Shown here: positions 1 through 3,969 of the stretch, piece by piece
How the letters are laid out: every line of letters starts with the position of its first letter
Position numbering within the stretch: position 1 is the first letter of the stretch
Source: an uncultured Actinomycetes bacterium
GTDB taxonomy: Bacteria > Actinomycetota > Actinomycetes > Nanopelagicales > Nanopelagicaceae
Assembly (NCBI GenBank): GCA_903932885.1
Contig: CAIZHT010000224.1
Span: 1 to 5,550, forward strand
Length of the DNA stretch: 5,550 bases
Direction: 5' to 3'
The notes under the pieces: generated by a model
What the model was told of the DNA's origin: nothing
Database searches by the model: none
What the model saw: only the letters and a program-made list of their open reading frames with translations
Made by a program: the position numbers and the translations under genes

Positions 1-710
1 AAAATTGTTAGACCGAATACGCACTTTGCCAATACGTCAGCAATTGTGTAACCAACTTGTACTCCTACGAACTGCTCTGCTGATGCCATACCTTCGCCCA
101 TACCAAGGATGTATGAAACTGGGTATACGCCCCATGTGGCGATCAAGAGAAGACGCAAGCGACCAACTGTTGCTGCAACGCCTTCTGGTTGACGATCAAG
201 TGACTTGCCAAGTTCTACGAACAAGACATACAGGATGTAGAGGAAAGGAAGTGTTGAAAGAACACCGTAAATTACCTGTGTGTTCTGATCATTTGAAATT
301 TCACCTGGGTAACCAAGTGCGATCATTGCAGCTGATGCTGGAACCAGACGCATGATGAGTGAGCGTGAAACTTCCTTAGCGAGTGCTAGCACTGCAATAA
401 CTTCTACAAGTAGAAGTGGGACAGTGAGAAGCCAGTCAACATAGCGGTAAGCCTCATTGAATGAGCCTTGTGCGCCACTGATGTTTACTGTCATATCGGC
501 TGATGACTCTTTGAATGAATCAAAGATACGTAGGTAGTGGTAGCCAGCAATGAATGTAACCATTGATGACATCACTAGAGCAGTGCGATACTTTGCAAGA
601 ACACGTTGCTGTGAAACTAGTGTGAAAATTGTGCAGGCAAGCATAGAAACTAGTCCAAACGAGAATACGTTATAGACGAGGTTCCATTGGTCGCTGTCGA
701 GTTTCAACAT
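1..710 (-). CDS. actR: Actinorhodopsin, light-driven proton pump (3' end cut by window edge)
   Basis: Seven-helix microbial rhodopsin of the plasma membrane that pumps protons outward using retinal and light. 236 codons are visible, reading from 710 down to the window edge with no stop. Helix C carries RYVDWLLTVPLLLVE, giving R89, the Schiff-base counterion D92, T96 and the proton donor E103 (a D-T-E pattern typical of proton pumps of the proteorhodopsin/xanthorhodopsin/actinorhodopsin group). H58 (in GYHYLR) matches the proteorhodopsin helix-B histidine. Helix F has W193 and Y196-P197. Helix G has D225 and the retinal-binding K229 (in IADVLAKCVFG). L100, eight residues after the counterion, is the leucine of green-tuned pumps. 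G149 in helix E matches the small residue that opens the carotenoid-antenna fenestration in xanthorhodopsin. The start is set by GGAAAGG (complement of 717-723), six bases before ATG. Only the last part of helix G and the tail are missing. The family call is firm; the symbol follows literature usage for actinorhodopsin. Confidence 0.96.
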   Translation of the reverse strand, partial: MLKLDSDQWNLVYNVFSFGLVSMLACTIFTLVSQQRVLAKYRTALVMSSMVTFIAGYHYLRIFDSFKESSADMTVNISGAQGSFNEAYRYVDWLLTVPLLLVEVIAVLALAKEVSRSLIMRLVPASAAMIALGYPGEISNDQNTQVIYGVLSTLPFLYILYVLFVELGKSLDRQPEGVAATVGRLRLLLIATWGVYPVSYILGMGEGMASAEQFVGVQVGYTIADVLAKCVFGLTI

Positions 711-740
711 AATGGGCCTTTCCGAAAGTTTTAGATAACA

Positions 741-766
741 TTTCAAGGATCGGGCGATCTTTGAAA
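741..766. repeat. 26-bp near-perfect palindrome upstream of the rhodopsin gene
   Basis: The left arm TTTCAAGGATCG (741-752) and right arm CGATCTTTGAAA (755-766) are complementary at 11 of 12 positions around a 2-base centre. It lies 31-56 bases upstream of the rhodopsin ATG, between the end of the small ORF (774) and the rhodopsin Shine-Dalgarno (717-723). No T-tract follows on either strand, so it does not look like an intrinsic terminator. It could be an operator for a dimeric repressor or activator, or a 10-bp stem with a 6-base loop in the rhodopsin 5' UTR (with one A-C mismatch in that RNA). The repeat is certain; its function is inferred. Confidence 0.7.
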
Positions 767-773
767 ATCAGAC

Positions 774-839
774 TCAATGGCGTCCTCGAGGAACGCCGTT
801 GGATTCCAATACTTCATATTTTGGGGTATCTGCGAGCAT
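774..839 (-). CDS. Candidate 21-residue small ORF / leader peptide before rhodopsin
   Basis: On the rhodopsin strand, AGGAG (complement of 846-850) sits six bases before an ATG at 839. The frame it opens runs 21 codons to TGA at 774. The peptide begins MLADTPKYEV and ends VPRGRH, is hydrophilic, and has no signal peptide or membrane segment. The SD and its spacing are as good as those of the recognised genes here. The stop lies 63 bases before the rhodopsin ATG, with the 741-766 palindrome in between. It may be a leader peptide, a small cotranscribed protein, or a chance ORF. The peptide matches nothing I recognise, and the 21-codon length alone is weak evidence. Confidence 0.3.
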   Translation of the reverse strand: MLADTPKYEVLESNGVPRGRH

Positions 840-880
840 TTTTCACTCCTATACGGAAGAAATTTGAACGATTTTTTCTG

Positions 881-898
881 CCTTCTACGCTCAGAAGG
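881..898. repeat. Short perfect inverted repeat (hairpin A)
   Basis: CCTTCT (881-886) and AGAAGG (893-898) are perfectly complementary around the 6-base loop ACGCTC. On the plus strand the run ATTTTTT (871-877) precedes the stem. On the minus strand the stem is therefore followed by an A-run, so it is not an intrinsic terminator in either direction. Its right arm overlaps the left arm of the longer inverted repeat at 895-937, so both cannot form at once. The complementarity is visible; any role is unknown. Confidence 0.5.
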
Positions 899-937
899 GG
901 GTAATCCCGTCGCTAAATCACCTATATGCACCCCCTT
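895..937. repeat. 8-bp perfect inverted repeat with 27-base loop (hairpin B)
   Basis: AAGGGGGT (895-902) and ACCCCCTT (930-937) are exact reverse complements separated by 27 bases. The two G/C runs stand out against the AT-rich surroundings. It may be a bipartite protein-binding site, or a stem closing a structured RNA that could be read from either strand, depending on where the start sites are. It did not match any SAM riboswitch consensus I could recall (SAM-I, II, IV, V or SAH). If the metY promoter is at 978-986, this element lies upstream of it and would be an operator, or part of the rhodopsin-strand transcript. Confidence 0.5.
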
Positions 938-977
938 TGCAAGAACCAATAACTCGTGAGAAGTATCGGCTCAGGGT

Positions 978-986
978 TGCTATTTT
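978..986 (+). promoter_or_regulatory. Candidate extended -10 promoter for metY
   Basis: TGCTATTTT fits an extended -10 (TGn followed by TATTTT, four of six matches to TATAAT, including the TA and final T). No good -35 lies 16-18 bases upstream, which is tolerated with an extended -10. Initiation would fall near 992-994, giving a 5' UTR of about 35 bases that starts close to the CCCTC arm of the hairpin at 991-1019. An alternative is TTGCAA at 937-942 as a -35, but its partner at 961-966 (AAGTAT) is poor. This is a pattern match only. Confidence 0.3.
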
Positions 987-990
987 CTAC

Positions 991-1019
991 CCCTCGCTAC
1001 ACGGCGTACCGACAGAGGG
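991..1019 (+). promoter_or_regulatory. Hairpin that could pair out the metY ribosome binding site
   Basis: CCCTC (991-995) is complementary to GAGGG (1015-1019), which is the metY Shine-Dalgarno. Inside it a small CGG/CCG stem (1002-1004 with 1009-1011) closes a 4-base loop. Just upstream, AGGG (973-976) could compete for the same CCCT. This arrangement would let a folded leader limit MetY translation. The stem is only five pairs, so chance is a real possibility. Confidence 0.3.
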
Positions 1020-1027
1020 AGTCAGAA

Positions 1028-2344
1028 ATGTCAGAACAAGAATGGTCATTTGAAACCCTGCAGATTCATGCTGGGCAAGTACCTGATCCAACAACTGGAG
1101 CGCGCGCATTGCCGTTGTATCAAACGACTGCATACCAATTCCGCGATACACAACATGCTGCGAATCTCTTCGGTCTTGCTGAAATGGGAAATATTTATAC
1201 ACGTATCATGAATCCAACTCAAGATGCTGTTGAACAGCGTCTTGCAGCACTTGAAGGTGGCGTCGCCGCTCTTCTTGTGGCATCAGGTTCTGCTGCAACA
1301 ACGTATTCAATTCTCAATATTGCGCAAGCTGGCGACCATATTGTTTCTAGCCCAAGTCTCTATGGTGGAACGTATAACTTGTTCCATTACACATTGCCTA
1401 AGTTTGGTATCGAAGTTACTTTTGTCGAAGATCCAAGTGATCCTGCATCATGGCGCAAAGCAGTTCGTCCAAATACAAAAGCATTCTTCGGCGAAACAAT
1501 TGCAAATCCAAAAAATGAAATCTTAGATATTCAAACAATTGCAGATATTGCCCACGAAGTTGGTGTTCCACTCATCGTAGATAACACTGTTGCTACGCCA
1601 TATCTCATCAAGCCAATTGAATATGGTGCAGATGTGGTTATTCACTCAGCGACTAAATTCCTATCTGGCCACGGAAATACAGTTGTTGGAGCAATCATTG
1701 ATTCTGGAAAATTTGACTATGCCCAGTATCCAGAGAAGTTCAAGGGATTCAATGAACCAGACCCTAGCTACCACGGCCTAGTTTTTGCGCAAGCACTTGG
1801 AGTTGGTTCTGCATTTGGAGCAAACCTTGCATATATCTTCAAGATTCGCCTGCAACTTCTGCGCGATATTGGAGCAGCAGTGTCACCATTTAATGCATGG
1901 TTGCTCGCACAAGGATTAGAAACTCTAAGCCTTCGAATGGAACGCCATGTTGAGAATGCGCAAGCAGTTGCCACTTGGCTCGAGAAGCACCCAAGTGTTG
2001 AGAAAGTGAATTACGCAGCGCTTGCATCATCACCATATAACGCATTGTCGAAGAAATATTCTCCAAAAGGCCCTGGCTCTGTACTTTCATTTGAACTCAA
2101 AGGTGGAGCAGAAGCAGGAAAGAAGTTTGTTGAATCTCTCAAACTCTTTAGCCATGTTGCCAACATTGGTGATGTTCGCTCTCTCGTTATTCATCCCGCA
2201 ACTACTACGCACTCACAACTCAGTGCTCAAGAACAATTAGATGCAGGGGTGACACCTGGTCTCGTTCGCTTGAGCCTTGGTCTTGAAAACATTGCCGATA
2301 TCAAGGCAGATCTAGAAGTTGGTTTCGCAGCCGCAAAAGGATAA
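1028..2344 (+). CDS. metY: O-acetylhomoserine sulfhydrylase (aminocarboxypropyltransferase), MetY type
   Basis: A cytosolic PLP enzyme of 438 residues that makes homocysteine from O-acetyl-L-homoserine and sulfide (direct sulfhydrylation step of methionine synthesis). It belongs to the Cys/Met metabolism PLP family (fold type I). The substrate/PLP-phosphate loop is YTRIMNPTQD at 57-66, followed by LEGG at 75-78, ASGSAA at 85-90, D185 in IVDNT, and the Schiff-base lysine K210 in HSATKFLSGHG. The C-terminal motif SLVIHPATTTHSQL (385-398) is typical of the family. The length and the YTRIMNPT form favour MetY over cystathionine gamma-synthase/beta-lyase. The frame is open back to a GTG at 956, but GAGGGAG at 1015-1021 ahead of ATG 1028 marks the true start, and the family N-terminus (FETLQIHAG) begins at residue 8. 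No metX or other sulfur gene is adjacent in the window. The homoserine-succinyl version of the enzyme cannot be excluded from sequence alone. Confidence 0.95.
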   Translation: MSEQEWSFETLQIHAGQVPDPTTGARALPLYQTTAYQFRDTQHAANLFGLAEMGNIYTRIMNPTQDAVEQRLAALEGGVAALLVASGSAATTYSILNIAQAGDHIVSSPSLYGGTYNLFHYTLPKFGIEVTFVEDPSDPASWRKAVRPNTKAFFGETIANPKNEILDIQTIADIAHEVGVPLIVDNTVATPYLIKPIEYGADVVIHSATKFLSGHGNTVVGAIIDSGKFDYAQYPEKFKGFNEPDPSYHGLVFAQALGVGSAFGANLAYIFKIRLQLLRDIGAAVSPFNAWLLAQGLETLSLRMERHVENAQAVATWLEKHPSVEKVNYAALASSPYNALSKKYSPKGPGSVLSFELKGGAEAGKKFVESLKLFSHVANIGDVRSLVIHPATTTHSQLSAQEQLDAGVTPGLVRLSLGLENIADIKADLEVGFAAAKG

Positions 2345-2384
2345 TTGCCGTACAGTCGGGGGTAGCCCATTGATCGGAGCCACC

Positions 2385-3026
2385 ATGACGCAACAAGTAG
2401 CTCCACCAAAGTTGCGTGGTTGGTTTCATCTAGGTGCTACCCCCGCTGTCATTATTGCTTCGTTAGTTCTTTTTATACTGAGCAAAAATTCTTTCAAATT
2501 TGCAGTTGCTCTCTATTCAATTACTGCAATTCTTTTGTTCAGCGTTTCTGCTATTTATCACCGAGTGCCGTGGTCTCCAGAGAAGAAAAAGATATGGCGC
2601 CGCTTTGATCACGCCAATATAAATCTACTCATTGCCGGCTCTTACACACCCTTTGCGGTGACTTTGCTTCATGGTCGCGACCGCACGATTTTGCTCTCTG
2701 TTATTTGGGTAGGCGCACTCATTGGTGTTGCTGTTCGCGTCTTTTGGGTAGGTGCTCCGCGTTGGCTCTATGTTGCAAATTATTTACTTCTTGGATGGTT
2801 TGCCGTGGCTTACTTGCCGCAGATGTATAAGGAAGGCGGTCTTTGGATACTTCTTCCAATTATTTTTGGTGGACTTCTCTATTCAATAGGTGCAATTTTC
2901 TATGCTCTCAAGCGCCCGGGTCGAAATGCAAAATATTTTGGCTTCCACGAGCTCTTTCATATATTTGTCCTCGCTGCGTGGATCTCCCAATATGTAGCAA
3001 TTTCAATCGCCATTTATACGAAGTAA
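2385..3026 (+). CDS. trhA: Hemolysin III / TrhA-like PAQR-family membrane protein
   Basis: A 213-residue integral membrane protein with about seven hydrophobic segments. It begins with RGWFHLG (11-17), as is usual for the bacterial hemolysin III (YqfA/TrhA) branch of the PAQR superfamily. The family's metal-site motifs are all present: S55 and H59 in SAIYHR, D75 in RRFDHANI followed by IAGSYTPF (83-90), and H188/H192 in HELFH near the C-terminus. Bacterial members have been linked to membrane-fluidity homeostasis; despite the name, hemolysis is not a secure role. The start at ATG 2385 is supported by GGAG at 2376-2379, five bases upstream. The in-frame ATG at 2319 would overlap metY and has no family support, and a TTG at 2370 is a weaker alternative. 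It follows metY by 40 bases on the same strand with no terminator seen, so cotranscription is possible. Confidence 0.92.
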   Translation: MTQQVAPPKLRGWFHLGATPAVIIASLVLFILSKNSFKFAVALYSITAILLFSVSAIYHRVPWSPEKKKIWRRFDHANINLLIAGSYTPFAVTLLHGRDRTILLSVIWVGALIGVAVRVFWVGAPRWLYVANYLLLGWFAVAYLPQMYKEGGLWILLPIIFGGLLYSIGAIFYALKRPGRNAKYFGFHELFHIFVLAAWISQYVAISIAIYTK

Positions 3027-3075
3027 CCCACCACAATCCCCTCATCGTGGGCTTATATCTGGGCTAAAAGCACTT

Positions 3076-3146
3076 TTGAAGAGGGCCATCTGTACTCTAA
3101 TCTAGGGTTCTCATTTGGAACTTCATGGGAGTTCCATATTTATAGT
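3076..3146 (+). promoter_or_regulatory. Promoter-like sites in the 3027-3157 intergenic region
   Basis: Two weak candidates lie in this gap. TTGAAG (3076-3081) with TAATCT (3098-3103), 16 bases apart, would start near 3110 and leave the 3116-3136 hairpin in the 5' UTR. TATAGT (3141-3146) matches TATAAT at five of six bases, but has no -35 at normal spacing and would start inside the Shine-Dalgarno GAGGG (3149-3153), giving a nearly leaderless mRNA. I slightly prefer the first. The rest of the gap holds only a weak CCCAC/GTGGG repeat (3027-3031 with 3047-3051) just after the trhA-like stop. Confidence 0.25.
3116..3136 (+). repeat. 7-bp perfect hairpin upstream of the coiled-coil gene
   Basis: TGGAACT (3116-3122) and AGTTCCA (3130-3136) are exact reverse complements with a 7-base loop. 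It ends 21 bases before the ATG at 3158. No T-run follows (ATATTTATAG), so it is a poor terminator for the upstream gene. It could be a 5' UTR stem or an operator next to the promoter-like sites. Confidence 0.5.
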
Positions 3147-3157
3147 GCGAGGGTGAC

Positions 3158-3964
3158 ATGGGCGAGAAGAACTCATTTCTAAGTTGGGTTGGTTTCAAAG
3201 GCGAAGAGCCGGCTGAACCCAACTCAGTTGATCGCATTCGCGAACTTGAAAGTCAATTAGCAGACCTTCGCTCACGTCGAGATATTACGACGCTGAGTAA
3301 AGAAGAATTTGAAATTCTGGCGACAGAGACAGCGATGTCAATGATTAAGTCAGCACAACTACGTGAAGCGAAAGCTCAAGCTGCAGCTGATCGCGTTGTT
3401 AAAGAAACTACACGCACTGCGAAAGATACCCTTGAGAGCGTAGAACTCAAGGCGCGCTCAATTCTTTCAGGTGCCGAATCGCGTGGACGCAAATATATTC
3501 AAGTCGCTGAATCAGAAGCAGCAGAGATGATTTCTCGCTCAGAATCAGAGGCTGAATCGATACTTGAAGCAAAAAAGCGTGAAGCGACAGCGCTAGCGAC
3601 TGCGGCGCGACGTGAAGGCGAAAGAATTATCAGTTCAGCAACTGGTGAAATCGCAAATTATCGCTTGTGGCTGGGAAGTGTTATTGGAGAAGCTGAGCGC
3701 TTATACAAGATTCAAACACAATCACTCGATGCTGCCGAGAATGCTATTCACCAATCGCGTACACGTTTGGAATCTGCTTTTGTTCGACTTGCAGAGTTGC
3801 AACAAAGCGTTCTCAATAACCTCAATGATGACAACACACTTATTCAAAGTGGGCCAATCTCTGTCAAGAGTGAGCGCACCAAGGCAGCAATATCGCCACC
3901 TGCAAAGAAGGCCGCACCTGCAAAGAAGAAAGCTACAAAGAAAACCACAACTAAGCGTAAGTAA
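3158..3964 (+). CDS. Uncharacterised helical coiled-coil-like protein with basic Lys/Ala-rich tail
   Basis: A 268-residue soluble protein that I do not recognise. Residues 1-22 are a short N-terminal stretch (FLSWVGF, then acidic). Residues 23-44 form a short charged helix with heptad-like spacing (VDRIRELESQLADL). Residues 48-220 are almost entirely Ala/Glu/Ser/Lys/Arg-rich helix with no signal peptide or membrane segment, resembling the central parts of DivIVA-like or ATP-synthase-b-like coiled coils. Residues 221-241 are a linker. Residues 242-268 are a basic tail (11 Lys/Arg in 27) with PAKKAAPAKKK, like the H1-type tails of actinobacterial nucleoid and surface proteins. The DivIVA N-terminal membrane-binding domain is absent. 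GAGGG at 3149-3153 precedes the ATG. The gene ends five bases before the OatA-like acyltransferase, so the two are probably cotranscribed. An envelope/division scaffold or a DNA-binding role are both guesses. Confidence 0.85.
   Translation: MGEKNSFLSWVGFKGEEPAEPNSVDRIRELESQLADLRSRRDITTLSKEEFEILATETAMSMIKSAQLREAKAQAAADRVVKETTRTAKDTLESVELKARSILSGAESRGRKYIQVAESEAAEMISRSESEAESILEAKKREATALATAARREGERIISSATGEIANYRLWLGSVIGEAERLYKIQTQSLDAAENAIHQSRTRLESAFVRLAELQQSVLNNLNDDNTLIQSGPISVKSERTKAAISPPAKKAAPAKKKATKKTTTKRK
3897..3928 (+). repeat. Tandem 14-base direct repeat encoding the PAKK tail
   Basis: CACCTGCAAAGAAG occurs at 3897-3910 and again at 3915-3928, an 18-base (six-codon) period in frame. It encodes the repeated PAKK of the basic tail. 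Such codon-level repetition suggests the tail can grow or shrink by slippage or unequal recombination. Confidence 0.7.
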
Positions 3965-3969
3965 TAACT

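Larger units (their letters stand above)
711..1027. other. Divergent intergenic region between rhodopsin and metY
   Basis: This 317-base stretch separates two divergently transcribed genes and must hold both of their control regions. Longer open frames exist on both strands (743-949 minus and 777-959 plus), but they lack Shine-Dalgarno sites and protein-like composition. Seen directly: a 26-bp near-palindrome (741-766), a 10-bp palindrome TCCTCGAGGA (783-792), a short SD-led ORF on the minus strand (774-839), two overlapping inverted repeats (881-898 and 895-937), and a GC-matched hairpin over the metY ribosome binding site (991-1019). No convincing -35/-10 pair was found for the rhodopsin. 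The best weak one on the minus strand is TTGGTT, 17 bases, TATAGG, around 922-950. Confidence 0.75.

Noticed and set aside
5..355. Plus-strand open frame of 116 codons
   Set aside because: It lies entirely antisense to the well-supported rhodopsin, begins without a Shine-Dalgarno, and has no family features.
743..959. Open frames of 60-68 codons on both strands in the rhodopsin-metY gap
   Set aside because: Neither has a Shine-Dalgarno at its start, the composition is not protein-like, and they cover the control regions of both neighbours. The SD-led 21-codon frame at 774-839 is in a different frame and better supported.
956..1027. Upstream GTG start adding 24 residues to MetY
   Set aside because: There is no ribosome binding site before 956, while a clear GAGGGAG precedes ATG 1028, where the family-length protein begins.
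880..1027. SAM-type riboswitch ahead of metY
   Set aside because: I compared by eye with remembered SAM-I, SAM-II/V, SAM-IV and SAH consensus elements. Only short fragments such as GCTAAA matched, without the required stems and order.
2319..2384. Upstream ATG start for the TrhA-like protein
   Set aside because: It would overlap the end of metY by 26 bases and add a tail with no family similarity. ATG 2385 has its own GGAG and leads directly into the RGWFHLG motif.
3158..3964. DivIVA/Wag31 assignment for the coiled-coil protein
   Set aside because: The central helix composition is similar, but the conserved DivIVA N-terminal membrane-binding domain is absent and low-complexity helices resemble each other by chance.
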